A DNA stretch of 64,000 nt from contig OX352761.1 of the NCBI GenBank assembly GCA_947095585.1, positions 112,021,890 to 112,085,889 on the forward strand. The letters are read 5' to 3'. A model generated the notes under the pieces. That model worked only from the letters and a program-made list of their open reading frames with translations, did no database searches and was not told the origin of the DNA. The translations under genes and the position numbers were made by a program. Below, in pieces: positions 35,560-47,769 of the stretch (its first letter is position 1; each line of letters begins with the position of its first letter). Source of the stretch: Nephrocerus scutellatus (taxonomy: Eukaryota; Arthropoda; Insecta; Diptera; Pipunculidae).

Positions 35560-37370
35560 AACATCAGAGGGCTCTTAGAAGGAGAGTGTGATGATAATCA
35601 CGGAAGGAGAAGAGGGAGCAAAAAAAGCACCAACGGTGGAAGATCTCGCTGCCATTTCCCAACCGAACATCACACTAGAGGGGTTGGATGAAATCCAACT
35701 CTCGGAAGAAGACGAGCTGCCGGAGAAGATCCAGCACCTCTATATGAAGACAGGAGAGGGGCAGTCGATCCCTCCTATTCGTAGCAAGAGGAAAATTGGG
35801 AAGTGGGAAGTGCTCTATGACATAATCCAAAACAGATTAAATATCACGGAGTGATAGGGAAGTGGGACTCAGAGATTCAGAGTAAACCCAAATAATAGTT
35901 CCTCCACCAATAAAAGGAAGCTGTGACGAATAACCCTTAATGGTGAAAAGATAGCTATCAGCAAAGAGGTTAAATACATTGGACAGATATTTGATAGTTT
36001 GTCCATAGCAGACAAACAGCAGAAAACAGTACTACAAAAATCAAAAGGATCACTCACGGTATGCAGAAGGTTATAAATCTTGGGGAGTTAGTCCCAGAAT
36101 AATGCACTGTAGGTAACCATGATAGTAATTCCACTGATTACCTATGGAACAGGGTCATGGGCGGATAGAACCAAGCTAAGCCCCACGAAAAGGGAATTGG
36201 AAAAAGTGCAGAGGCTGGCCTGTGTTTTAATTACAGGGGCCATGAGAACCTGCCCCACAGTGGGCATGGAGGCGATCCTTGGGGTATTCCCACTTCAACT
36301 AGTGGTAGAGAGCAAATCCAGGTAAACAAAGTTACGCTTAAGCCAAGGTAGGCTGATTCACGGACAGCAGGGCAAGAGCAATAGTGGAATCACTGGCCAA
36401 GGTAACTCCTTTAGCGAACATGCCGTTTTATAACAAAATGCAAAAGCTCGAATTCAAAAATAATTTTGAAGTAATAATGAGCACTAGGAAGGAATTTTAG
36501 ATCTGAGATTGAATACCAGATACATTCGGGAGCCATAAAGTGGTATACGGATGTATCAAAGAAATCTGATAGCACGGGTGCTGGAGTTTATGGGCCACGA
36601 ACCAAGTACTCTGTAGCAGTACATGACTATATTTCAGGCAGAAGTACATGTCAACGAAAGATGTGATTACTTTGATCTGGAAAGGAACAACATGAGGCAG
36701 GAAATAGCTGTCATGCCAGAAAGCCAAATCGCACTTAGAGCCCTGGATGCATTCCACATCACATCTAAACTTGTGGAGGGAATGCAGGGCCTAGCTTAAT
36801 AGACTTGGTGACAAAGTCAACAAAATGCATTTTTATTGGGTGCCGAGACACACTGGCATAGAAGGCAACGAAGCAGCGGATAGGCTCGCTAGTAAAGGAG
36901 CAGAAACTTCGCTAGTAGGGCCAGAATAGGGTACCACATAAAGCGGGAAGAGTTTCGCACTATAGGTAAGGCAGTCGCTTTCGTAAGATGGAAAAATCTC
37001 TCAGGTCTAGGACAATCAAAGGAAATGCTTGGGAACTATAACCCTAAGAGATCTCGCATGATATTGGGACTAAGTAGAAGTAATGTAAGAATAATTACGG
37101 GTTTTCTAACAGGTCATTACAAACTGATAGGGCATCTAAAGGAAATAAAATTAGTTGAGGAGGTCAGCTGCAGACTCTGTGGGGAAGCGACAGAGAAGAG
37201 ATCACATTAGAACTCACTTAATCACTTAATTACTTTTAGAGACGGGCATGAACTGTCTCTTTAGCACAAGTCAGGGGGAAATGCAACAGATGCGCATTGG
37301 TCGCAGTGCTACTACACCCCATTTATAATCATCATCATCAAGTCCATACCTGACTTAACGCAACCTAACT
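35560..37370 (+). mobile_element. LOA-type LINE with RNase H, internally deleted and inactive
   Basis: The first open part (35588-35854) encodes an acidic 88-residue stretch of unknown, possibly ORF1-like, origin. Next come RT-end motifs, NGEKIAISKEVKYIGQIFDS (about 35940-36000). The connection region reads SPTKRELEKVQRLACVLITGAMRTCPTVGMEAILGVFPLQLVVE (36170-36310). RNase H follows from about 36535 (WYTDVSKKSDSTGAGVYGP, with TDGSK changed to TDVSK). It ends with FYWVPRHTGIEGNEAADRLASKGAE (36830-36905), which keeps the final Asp. A CxxC-type tail (RLCGEATEKRSH) follows. The fingers and palm are absent and several stops occur. Confidence 0.75.
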
Positions 37371-37379
37371 AGAGATTTT

Positions 37380-37920
37380 AAGTTTATTTAAAATAGATCG
37401 CTAAAAGATAAACTACATCAACACTAATCAGATTTATAAGAACCTTCTCCTAATTTTGAAGCTGTGTGCTACCCACGTAGCCTATAAAAAAATGGCCTTG
37501 ACCGCAGCTAAAATGTTCTCAAAATATTTACGATTTCATTGACCAATTCACAAAGTATTCATCAACCGAAGAACATCCTTCATTGAATCGGTGTGTTTTT
37601 CATCGAACAGCAAGATGCAATTTTGAATTTTATTCTGTTGCACCTCATAAATTATCTCTCGGACATAACCGTGAAATTGCCCGTTAAAGTGTTAAGACCA
37701 CGATAAAAATAAAAACTTTTCATCTTGAACAAAAACAAAAAAGGTGAAAATATTTGTCGCCGAGCGCCGTGATAAATCGAACATGTCATTTGCACAAGAA
37801 ATCTACAAGTAGGTATTTTGCAATTCAAAGTCAAAGTCAAAGTCTGTAAATTAGATAGATACGATTGGTCGTAATGTTCATACCAATATTATTTATAGCC
37901 CGTATATAGCTGTCTAAGTT
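37380..37920. other. AT-rich noncoding DNA
   Basis: No gene or element is recognised. Confidence 0.45.
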
Positions 37921-37924
37921 TTTA

Positions 37925-38180
37925 TTTAAATTTGTTTTTAAAACATGTTAGCTAATAAAAATACACTTTTAATTTAAAACGTTTAAAACGGGTATTGTGC
38001 GTAGTAGTTTGCTTTGATCTGAAACTCGCATTGAATTAATTTTATTTTTTTGTATTTTGCCAATGTTCATCCAGTTCTGAGCTAAGCTTAAAGTCTCCAG
38101 CTCAATAGGAAGCTAGTTTAAAATCAATTAAAAAATTCCACCCGCACAGACAGACATACACGAAAGCGAGCTTGCAATTT
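37925..38180 (-). repeat. Dispersed repeat pair, minus copy
   Basis: Its complement aligns over almost its full length with 57975-58262. Shared blocks include TGTCTGTCTGTGCGGGT, AATTGATTTTAAACTA and GATCAAAGCAAACTACTACG. It is probably nonautonomous and has no coding potential. Confidence 0.75.
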
Positions 38181-38369
38181 TGTTCTCTATGTGGTCTTTT
38201 GGTTCACTCTTTACGCTCACGATTACTTTCAGTTATGATTTTGTACACTGCCGGTGCATATGTCCATGTATTAGAATAATGTAATTTAATGATCGATTTT
38301 TTAATATTTTATTTTCAAGGTTCATAAAATGCAATATAAACACAATGAACTGTCTTAAATTCTTTTGAT

Positions 38370-38480
38370 TTTATAAATTCTTTGAAGTAACTTCATGTCC
38401 CTGAGTGTTTGTGACTTGTGGATTGTCGCCAATTATTTTGATTCAATTTTAACCCACTTCCAAACGGCCTGTATATCTCC
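38370..38480 (+). repeat. ATTAACTTCGCG family, diverged copy
   Basis: 'ttataaattctttgaagtaactt' followed by 'caattttaacccacttccaaacggcc' and 'tatatctccggtg' follow the family order. RTE-B sequence starts immediately afterwards. Confidence 0.45.
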
Positions 38481-40570
38481 GGTGGCGATCATCGTTGCTG
38501 GACGTTGGAACCTGAAGAGCAGCCGATTGAAGCTCGCGGTCCGCTCAACCACACGAAGTCAAACACCGAGAAAGCCAGCTGTAGCAGCACTGAAAGACCC
38601 AGATGTGAAACTGCAATATGTACCCTGCATACAACAGTCACTCTCTTTGAGATAAACCTCCAAACTCTAGATTCTAAATGGCAGAAAACAGTGAATGCGT
38701 ATACGGAATCAGCCTCAATCATTTTAGGTTATTCCGACAAAACTAGAAAATAATGGATATCAGATAGCACATGGAACACCATTCGTGAACGCCAATCCGA
38801 GCGAAGCGCATTAGCGTGGAAGTATAGGGATCTGGACCGGCAAGTTGGCCGTTTAGCTAGGAACGACAATCGAGCATGGCTTAGCGATATCGCAACACAA
38901 GCACAGCAAGCCGCTGATAGTAGACAATACAGCACAGTATACCAACTCGCTCGTAAGCTCGCCAACAAGAAACACAACCTCAACTACCCTGTTAAAGAAA
39001 TAGACGGCTCTTTGATCCTTATGGAGGAACGACAATTAACCCGCTGGACAGAACATTTTAAGAATGTTTTCAATTATACTTCGACAGGCACGTACAACGT
39101 AAAACCCAACCCTAATAGGCTTCGTTCACTGCAATCAGGTAAAGCAGCAGGCAATGACAACATCTACGCAGAACTCATTCAAGTCGACGTCGAGTTAACT
39201 ACGCGAACATTGCATGCGATATATCAAGGTATCTGGGAATCTGAAACCATTCCATCGTCGTTTAAAGAAGGCTTAATAGTCATAATCCCCAAGAAAGGTG
39301 ATTTGAGCAATTGCGAAAACTGTAGAGGAATTACCCTGCTAAACACCATAAACAAAGTGATCTCCTCTATAACAGCTAGGCGCTTACGGAATGCGTTAGA
39401 GCCAATTTGGAGAAATGAACAAGCAGGATTTCGCCCAAACCGTTCTTGTATTGGTCAAATTAACACCCTGCGTTTACTCATTGAACAGTCAGTTGAGTAC
39501 CACTCTCCTCTGTATTTGGTTTCTGTAGATTTTAAACGCACTTTTGGTAGCTTGGGCCGAAACATGATGTGGCAGATTTTGTCTAGCTGTGGTGTTCCGG
39601 AAAAACTCATCAACATCATCAAGGAGCTGTACCGTGACTTAACATGCTGCGTCATTCATAACGGTCATCTTGGCTCACCTTTCAATATCTACTCGGGAGT
39701 TAAGCAAGGTTTCACCCTCTCACCATTGCTTTTCACAATTGTCATCGACTGGGTGATGAAAATAGTAACCCATACTCCATCGGGTTTGCCATGGAATGTC
39801 TTTCACCGCCTAAAAGACCTGGACTATGCCGATGATATCTGTCTCCTATCACAATCGCTAGGTTACATGGGGCGAAAATTTAACTAACTAGAACTCCACG
39901 CCAACAAAGTGGGTTTAAAAATAAACGTATCAAACAAAACGCTACTGGAACATGTGATCTCTCCTTTGACGGACATCAGATAGAGGAAGTCGATAAGTTT
40001 AGTTACTTGGGCAGCTGGATGTCAAAAAATTGTGGTGCTGACTCGGATGTGTGCTCTTGTGTAAAAAAAACGCGACACTCCTACAGTATGCTAAATAATA
40101 TCTGGAACTCCTCGCAAATCTCCCGGTATCTGAAGCTAACGATCTTCAGATCTAACGTTCTCTCAGTACTCTTGTATGGCTGGGAAGCGTGGAAAGTCAC
40201 AGAGTCAATTGCGACGCGCCTCCAAGTCTTCGTCGCTTAAGGCGGATACTGAGAATAAGATGGCCGAACATTATCACCAATCAAGACTTGTGGAGAGTAA
40301 CGCAACAGGAAGGAAGCAATCGCGATCACCTTTAGACGACAAAAATGGAGCTGGATTGGCCTCACTTTTAGAAAACGTGTGGATGATATTACGAAACTAG
40401 CGCTCGGCTGGAATCCACTAGCAATCCTAGCAAGACATGGAAAAGGACAATAGAAGAGGAATCAAGATCCCAGGGGACAGGCGATAAATCGTGCTCGTTG
40501 GCGGGCGTTTGTAGGCGCCGTGTGCTCCCCCCACGCGGAGGTGCTCCCAGACCCTAAAAACCCTAAAAGT
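38480..40570 (+). mobile_element. RTE-B non-LTR retrotransposon, lacking most of its endonuclease
   Basis: A second RTE-like family, different from RTE-A and RTE-C. The linker reads TLDSKWQKTVNAYTESASIILG and WISDSTWNTIRERQSERSALAWKYRDLDRQVGRLARND, with a stop between them. The RT frame to 39887 shows SGKAAGNDNIYAELIQ, NCRGITLLNTINKV, NEQAGFRPNRSC, VSVDFKRTFGSL (motif A, with the usual KAFD changed to RTFG), GVKQGFTLSPLLF and LDYADDICLLSQ. After a frameshift the post-RT region reads FRSNVLSVLLYGWEAWKVTESIATRLQVFV (to 40240). Its 5' end lies in an ATTAACTTCGCG repeat copy. It is inactive. Confidence 0.8.
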
Positions 40571-40739
40571 TGAAAAGTTTTGCTCTCACTTCTTACATGA
40601 ACCTCTGATGTAATAAATTTTAATTTAGTTTAGTCTGGTACCTCGGAAAATTTGCACTTTTAGAACTCTTCTATTTTTGCTTTATATAGAATTAGCATTG
40701 AAATAGAAATTTAAAGGAAAAAGAGCTCACTCCTTGCAC

Positions 40740-41065
40740 GTCAATTACGAAAGCCATCGTTTCAGGTTGTCCATGCCCCTTGAACTGCCGTCTAAACTTA
40801 ATTCTATGCAATGTCTTTAAATGGTTATCGAAGTCTGTCGCATACCCACTGCAGAACTAAAGCCCACACTAAATACCCGTGAGTCCGTTCTTTTGAGTGA
40901 GATTCCTTCTCTACCTGGGTAATACGAATGTGGAATTATTTGACGGGTACTAACTATCCAAATCCTAAAGATCCACAGGCATTCAAGACGCGCACATCTC
41001 CTCTGTTCCTTATTGCGTACACGTCCATGCTGTGCCTAGCATTATGAGGGTGCAAAACCATTGAA
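40740..41065 (+). mobile_element. CR1-like LINE, 3' fragment
   Basis: It is diverged but follows 17060-17400 in order, ending with 'ccatgctgtgcctagcattatgagggtgcaaaaccattgaa'. This is the family's 3' block, also seen at 17380 and 48690. Confidence 0.65.
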
Positions 41066-41069
41066 ATGT

Positions 41070-41940
41070 GCAAAGAAAGTAAAGGATTAATGCTTCAAAA
41101 GACTTAGAAAGTCGCCAATTTACCTCTATCACATATGCAACTTACTTTTCTGGATTACTGTATACCTTTTTTTTGTAAAAAAGTAAACTAAAACGTAAAT
41201 TAGTGCTGTCGGTTGAGGTTTTATTTTAACGCCACCCTATGGCGGCATCGAAAATGATTGCTGACACCTGTCGTTGGCTGGCGGTTGTGTTGCCTTTAAA
41301 AATAGAATCGCTGAGCGCTGATACCACACAACATGTGCAAATGCATCCGATATGCAGACATACAAAATCTATGTGACTTGTTAAATGTGAACAACTGCTG
41401 GTGTGGCATATCGTCAAAGATGTCTTAAACTGAACTGAGAGAAATGCTTTCTGAATATTCTGACAAGTCTAATATTGAAATAATTACGAAAACGTTTGCA
41501 TATTTTTTTTCTTGTGCAGTATGCTTCAGCGTTTCTGGTAAATGGTGCGTTAAAAATCCTCCAACTGAAAGGATTAAGTACGTTTGTGTAGTTACAAAAA
41601 TGTAGATTTATTATTTATGAGAATAAATTTTTCAAATGTTGTAATTTAAACGGGCGTGACACGAATTCAACTATTACTAAACATATCAGAAAAACTTTAA
41701 TTGTTTACAAGGACAGGAATATTTATGTCCACTTAATGGTTAGCTGATCACTTGATTTCAAAAAATCAAAAGATTGCTCCTTTTTACAATTTAAAGGAAT
41801 TTTTTTACTTATCCGCCCAATGCTACATTATTCTGTTAAATCTAGGGGAATACAATCTTCAATCTTTTAACTGTAATAGCAGGCATTACAGTATAGACCA
41901 AAAACAACTGGCTTTAGGACCATTTAGTTTTCACATCAAA
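41070..41940. other. Noncoding DNA
   Basis: No gene or element is recognised. Confidence 0.4.
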
Positions 41941-41949
41941 TGAGTCAGA

Positions 41950-42205
41950 TGTGACCATTGTCTCTGGTGTGTTGTGGTGGACCCATGGTTCGTCTACGGT
42001 TACCGAACGGTGCAAAAAATCTTCTGGATTGCAGCTGAACATCGCCAAACACTCCTTTGCAGTGGTCACACGGGTTCACTTATGGTCGAGTGTGAGCAAT
42101 CGGGGAGACCATCGCGCGGATAGCTTTTTCATTCCCAAATATTCATGTAAAATGTGATCTATCTGCTCACTTGAAATGCCTACAGTCTCAGCTACCTAAC
42201 GCACT
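41950..42205 (-). pseudogene. mariner transposase fragment
   Basis: The minus strand encodes, nearly in one frame, VAETVGISSEQIDHILHEYLGMKKLSARWSPRLLT, then a stop within 'LDHK-TRVTTAKECLAMF' and VTVDEPWVHH. This is the region between the helix-turn-helix and the first catalytic Asp (VTVDETWIHHY) of mariner transposases. The Asp is kept. The rest of the catalytic domain and the terminal repeats are not visible. Confidence 0.85.
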
Positions 42206-42339
42206 TTTATTTTTAAATCAAATCTAGACAGCTTCCCCCAATGGTCAAAGAATTTAATGAAGAAATAGATTCAAATTTCTGGATAATATCTTTGATAAGT
42301 TTCTCGTCTACCTGCTAAGTTTGCTTGATAGTTTCTACT

Positions 42340-42500
42340 GCTATTTTCCCCAAAAATACACATCCATACACCGGAAATACACATGTGTGCAAAATTTAAA
42401 TAAAATCGGGCTTTGGGAAGTGGGTTAAAAATTGATCATAAAATCTGACCAACCAGCCAGCCAGCCACGGGCACGCAAAGTTAATATAGAGAATTTAAAA
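42340..42500 (-). repeat. ATTAACTTCGCG dispersed repeat, minus copy
   Basis: It contains 'gtgcaaaatttaaataaaatcgggctttgggaagtgggttaaaaattgatca', a CCAGCCAGCCAGCC run and the complement 'acgcaaagttaatatagagaattt'. It is one of the best preserved copies. Confidence 0.7.
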
Positions 42501-42509
42501 TATAAGGAA

Positions 42510-43335
42510 AACTTGTTGGTTGCAAGTCCATACTCTACAGCGTCTCTGACATCGCATAACTAGAGTTTTCATCAGATTATGCAATAAAAGAAAATTTTGC
42601 AATTTTGTGTTTGTTGAGGGACGAATTCAAAATTTTGCCAGATAAAGTTAAAATAATGCTTCTTCGATTTGCATCAAGTTTCATATATGAATCAGGATTG
42701 TCTGCCTACATCGCCACCAAAAAATAATAAAGTTCCCACATAGATGCAGACCCAGATATTTAATTGCAGTTCTCATAAATTCAACCAGATGTAAAGAATA
42801 GTTCCGATACAAATAAGAACATATCCCTCACTAGAATCAAAACTATCTACTACGATATTTTTGTTTTATTGAAGTGTTATAAAATTGACAACATTTCCTT
42901 ATACTACAACTAGCTTACACTAACGATTAGTTTACATTTGTTATATTTCCATATTATATACTATATATTTCAAATTAAACAAATACACGTTTATTTTATA
43001 TTTCTGTTGTATCTTCTAGATAACGATGGTTCCAGTTAGCTCGTGTGGTTTAATTCGCTGTAGTCTTCGGGTTATCCCATTTGTATCGCAAAAGTTTGCT
43101 GCTTTCTGGATAATATGTCGTCCAAGTCTTGAATGATGGGCAGTAGCAAATTCACGGATCGTTTTTTCTAAAGTATTTAGCCTAAGGTCGCGATGTAAGT
43201 CGGAACTTCTGACATACCATGGAGTATTTACTATGCATCTTAATACTTATCTTATTTCTATTTTATTTTTAGCAGCACACATAGCTGAATGCCGTATGTC
43301 CATACAGGTCTTAATATTTGTTTATATATTTCAAG
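42510..43335. other. Noncoding DNA
   Basis: AT-rich with no recognised gene. Confidence 0.4.
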
Positions 43336-43339
43336 TTTG

Positions 43340-44805
43340 TTATTTTTCGACAAAACAAATCTTCTGGTTTTGCGGTACAAGTCTAGTTTTCACAAATAAG
43401 GTGAAATTTCTGGGAACTATGCTGGATAAAAAACTTAGTTGGAAACCGAATATTTAAGAGAGAGTTAAGAAAGCTATTAAAGCTCTATACGCGTGTAGGA
43501 GCGCTATCGGTAAAATGGGATTGGGGATTAAAGCCGTAGCTTGTACACTGGCGCTATACTACCGTAGTAAGACCAATACTTATGTATGGAGTAAGAGTCT
43601 GGTGGCCGGCTCTAGGAAAATCCAACTACGTAAAATTCTTAGAGAACGTAAAAAGGGCAGCCTATTTGCACATAAGTGGGGTATTACAGACAACAGCTAC
43701 ATGCACCCTAGAGGTAATGTTGCACCTGACTCCTGTAGATATATACGCCAGGCCAACACGACTGCGTGGCTGTCAGCAACACGTCAGTGGATTTGTATTC
43801 AAACGGGACACTCGACGATCAATAACTCGCTAAATGCAGAACTGGCGAACGTAGACTACACACCGAGGGTGTTATGCTTCAACAAGGGTTTTCGGGCCAT
43901 CTATACCTCCAGAGAGCAATGGAGGGATGGCTCGCCACAAGAAACTCTTTCATTAAAATTCCTTATGGATTCTACTGTGACAAAACTAACGTAAACCTTT
44001 CCGTTCGACTCCCGGACCATTGCATCGTGTATTTTAGGCTGAGGTGACATCGATTGAGGACGCAGTGACCTGGCTGTGACATAATATAATATCGACAACC
44101 GATATTGTAATTTATGTAGACAGTCAGGTGGCAATCGAATCGCTGGATTCATTCCCGATGACGTCGCGATAAGCTGCCACACATCTCTCAAGGAGATGAG
44201 TGAGTCCTTCAAAATCCGCCTAGTCTGGGTCCGCGATCACACTGATACTCGTACTCGTACGAACTGGCTAGAAATGGCACAAAGCTTCAACTGCTACCGG
44301 AAAGGGCAGACATAGAAAGACCTTTATCAGCGGTTAAGCTTTTGCTTCAGAAAAAGGCAGAAGCATTAACAAACGCGAGGTGGGCCGCCGCACCCGCACA
44401 GGTACTATAGCGAATAAGCTATAGAGCACTTATATCCCTGCAAAGAAGGAATATGAAAATAACTATAGGTTTTCTAACAAGCAACTGTCTCCTTGGTGTA
44501 CATGCTAGGAGGATGGGACGTAAGTTTAATGACTTCTGTAGAAGCTGCTATGACGCCTAAGAGGAAGAAACAGTATCCCGCTTCCTGTGTTCATGTCAGG
44601 CTCTTGCAAGCAGAAGACTGAAACACTTGGGATACCACACATCGGTTGTCGAGGATTGTAAAGTGGAGACATCCTAAAATTCATTTAAAGCACCAAATGG
44701 GCTTTGTAGTATAAGGGGAAAGGCTTTGATCCTGTGATACCACAATGGACCGTAAACGGTCTAAGTGTGCAATAGCAGCCAACAAACCTAACCTAACCTA
44801 ACCTA
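43340..44805 (+). mobile_element. LOA-type LINE, 3' half including RNase H remnants
   Basis: The frames give KVKFLGTMLDKKLSWKPNI, then RVKKAIKALYACRSAIGKMGL, then YGVRVWWPALGKSNYVKFLENVKRAAYLHISGVLQTTATCTLEVMLHLTPVDIYA (43582-43800). RNase H remnants follow (VNLSVRLPDHCIV near 43990-44030). The tail reads GRKFNDFCRSCYDA and EEETVSRFLCSCQALASRRLKHLG (44510-44630). The element ends with a hairpin, ggaccgtaaacggtct, at about 44748-44763, and ACCTAACCTAACCTA at about 44790. Multiple stops and shifts are present. Confidence 0.8.
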
Positions 44806-44809
44806 GTCT

Positions 44810-45590
44810 ACTTGGGTTGTAGTTATGAAACTGTCGGGAAAGTGTGAGGTAAGAAAAAACATTTACACTAAATATTTAATGAAAGTATAAAAATTAAAAG
44901 GAAAAACGCCCCTGTTGCATTCTTTTTGCGGTGGAGTGTATTTATTTGTCAATAAATTTGGCACAATATAGACATTTTTCATTGAAATATTTTTGCTTAT
45001 TTCTTAGAAATGTTATTTTTTCTTTTGCTTTTCTTTTTAGAGAACGTTCTTAAATTTTGAAATATATATTAAACTGAGTATGTTGTTTTAGAAAAAATGT
45101 TGGCCATGAGCCGACGGTATTATTTATCGAGGAAAAAACAGAGAGCAATATTTTGAAATCACAGAAAGTCCGACAGCACTTTGCCTCGCTGATAACGCTG
45201 TAAAGATGCTGGGAAAATCCGCGTGAGATAATTAGGAACATATAAAAAAATTTATTTATTTAGGAAAAACACACAGACGAAACTGTATTCAAAACATCAC
45301 CCTCCCGCTTCCCGTACGTTACCATCTGTCGAAGAATCGAAACAAATAACAACGACGTCTTCGAGCGATCCGATGAAATGGAAAATGAAAATTAAAGATG
45401 ATGTTAAAAATAAATTTCGTTTTTAAATCACAAAAAAAAATATTTTTTTTACTCTGCTGTGTATCGAAGCGATGAATGAAAATCATTGTATACTTTCAAT
45501 TGATCGATGTAAAGAAAAATCTAAGATCGTTTTAGGGGTTGTCTTGTTGTACCAACAACAGAGTGAAGAAGATAACTGGATAAATTGTTG
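44810..45590. other. Noncoding; probably first intron of the 45601-45795 gene
   Basis: It is AT-rich and lies directly downstream (minus sense) of the splice donor at 45600-45595. No second exon is recognisable here. Confidence 0.4.
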
Positions 45591-45600
45591 CAACACTCAC

Positions 45601-45795
45601 CTCAGTGATCTTCATTGTCCTTTTGACCACTTTGCGCGTAATTTCCGTGGTCTCTTCGACGACGTCGCCATCCTCATCGATGGTCTCTTGCACCATCTTC
45701 TCGGTTGGCAACTTTTCCTCGTCTGCATCTGCCATTGATACGTCCTCCTCGCCAGCTGGCGCGGTGTCTCCGAAAACATCTTCAATATCGGACAT
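45601..45795 (-). CDS. First coding exon of an unidentified gene (acidic N-terminus)
   Basis: Reading the minus strand from an ATG at 45795 (preceded by a run of A), 65 codons end exactly at GAG|GTGAGT, a strong splice donor at 45600-45595 (phase 0). The peptide is acidic (MSDIEDVFGD..., then EEDVSMADADEEKLP). It changes to a stretch with an alternating basic pattern, EETTEITRKVVKRTMKITE. Codon use is GC-rich at third positions against AT-rich surroundings, which supports real coding. I do not recognise the protein. Later exons would lie at lower coordinates; none is identified between here and the LOA element at 44805. Confidence 0.65.
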
Positions 45796-46850
45796 TTTTT
45801 CGTTTTTTTCTCTTCACTTTATCCTTTTGGGAGTTTATAACAAATCACAATCCTTTTCCAAAGGAATTTTAAAAACTTTATTCTCTATGTCGCTCTAAGT
45901 GAACTTAGCACTGAAATATATTTTTTTCCCCTCTATCTTAATATTTTTCTTTTTTTTCTTCAAAACGCACTCACATACACGCTTGTTGTGTTTAGGTTAT
46001 ATAAACGATATTCGGAGGTTATAAATGTGAAAATCGTTGTCGTCGTCGTCGTCGTCGATGTGGCGCGCACTCTGGTATACGGTGAACAAATTTATTTTCT
46101 TTCTTTACAATAAAAAAAAAAACACAGAAATTTTTTTTCTTCTGAAAATTCTATGTTTTTTATGTTTAAAGCACCCACAAAAAAAAATATAAACAATTTG
46201 AAAAATAAAACAACTATCTGTACAGAGAAAATTTATTTTTGTATATTCCAAGCTATCGTTCGAGGTCAAAAATTTCTAGCAATCGAATATACGAGTATTT
46301 AGCGATTTCAATTTTCAAATAAAATGCAATTTAATAAAAAAAAAAAAAATTCTATGTTACACAAAGAATGAATGCTGTTTTACATAAATTGGCAGAGCAA
46401 AAATCAAATCACACACAAATTCAAATTCGCGCCGATATCTGTTTTTGGTTCCGAACTAAATAGAATTTTCACGATACAAGACGCTAACGGCTGACGACGG
46501 CTGCTTTAATCCCAAGAGAATCCCAATCGTGTGAGGAGAAGACAAGTCGCTGCAGTCGCTAAAATTATTGTTATTATTATTATGATATTATTGTTGTGAT
46601 GATGTCGCAAAGACAACTAATTCGACAAAAACACAAAGCGAAAGTGCAAGAGCAAATCGAGAGATTTCCAATCCTGTCTGAAGGAGATGAAGAACGCTCA
46701 GGCGGCCAATGTGTTCGCACCGTGATCGCAGTGTAGTCGCTGAATCTGGGAGGAATCGGAAAAAGATTTTCGTGATCGTCGAGAGATATCAAGAAGTATT
46801 GTTGTTGTTGTCGTTCATCTTGTTCTGACTCTCCTAATGGAGGGTATGTA
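45796..46850 (-). promoter_or_regulatory. Upstream region of the 45795 gene: 5' untranslated and promoter candidate
   Basis: This AT-rich DNA precedes the exon in minus sense, with a (GTC)n run at about 46036-46056, a poly(T/A) zone and a GC-richer part at 46420-46760 that may hold the start site. I cannot fix a TATA box or start. Confidence 0.35.
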
Positions 46851-47324
46851 GCAATGAAAGAGATGAACGCATGAATTCGAGCATACAATTATCTTGGTGA
46901 AGACTTTATAGTATTTTTTTTTTGGTTCCTTCAAAAGATAGTACGGTAGTTCACATAATGCAAGTGACTGCCTCCCAACTTTTTCTTGTTTTTCAATTAT
47001 AGAAGATCTTCCTACTCGTGCGAGTGTAATTTCTCGTAATTTTTGAGTTCTTCTCTTCCTGATAGACACAAATGAAAGCTGCTTTTACTTGAGGTTTTGT
47101 GTTTTTTTTCCATTAAAATTAAAACAGAAAACATTTTATGTTGTGTTCCAAATATTTTTAATTATGTAATTTAGTTTTCGTAATAAGAAATTAATGTTTT
47201 TTAATTGTGATTATGAACGCTCGATCGCGCTCTTGGACATAGGGTAGTAAGTTTTGAACTTGAACTCTGATATAAGGCTTCAAAGATTTTGCATAGCAAG
47301 TCTTTTTTTTATAATGCTTAGCAC

Positions 47325-47740
47325 AGCGTTGGGGTGTAGGAAATTAGGGAGTGGAAAAGTTGAGATGTCTATGCACGCGTGTCTTAAATGACAGCAGATC
47401 ATATAAATGCGGAAACACAGAATCGGGCAATTCATTCATTCATTACTAAAGTGCTGCTAAAGAAGGAAACTCTGAATTGGTGAGTACGTCCGAAAACAGG
47501 CCTAATGGTAGACTCGTGGGTTCGAGTATTACAGATGGGTTCGAAAATGGGGGGGATGCATCTGGATATATCTTTTGAACACCGCTTGTGGCGATAAAAC
47601 AGTGACAAGCAGTAAACATTCTTACGATGTTCAAGCGATTCGATTGTTTTCGCGATATTTACGTCACCAATAAGTCTTAACGCGTGGATTTGAATGCTGT
47701 CTAGTAGATGCAATGTGGGAGCACCTGCCGGAGTCGTCCC
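47325..47740 (-). mobile_element. CR1-like LINE 3' fragment, minus arm of an inverted pair
   Basis: The minus-strand frame at 47432-47713 reads MHLLDSIQIHALRLIGDVNIAKTIESLEHRKNVYCLSLFYR and CIPPIFEPICNTR, ending in FGRTHQFRVSFFS. The 3' end shows the 'tgtgctaagcattat' block near 47315-47335. It is very close to the plus copy at 48275-48745. Confidence 0.8.
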
Positions 47741-47769
47741 AAGGAATTGTAAAACAGCCTTTATCCAGC

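Noticed and set aside
44780..44805. ACCTAACCTAACCTA as telomeric repeat
   Set aside because: It is only a few units at the 3' end of a LOA-type element, and the same ending occurs at about 59625.
45605..45898. Plus-strand open frame over the acidic exon
   Set aside because: It is the shadow of the minus-strand exon, which has better codon use and a splice donor.
46036..46056. GTCGTCGTC run as a CRISPR or regulatory array
   Set aside because: It is a simple trinucleotide repeat in the upstream region of a eukaryotic gene.
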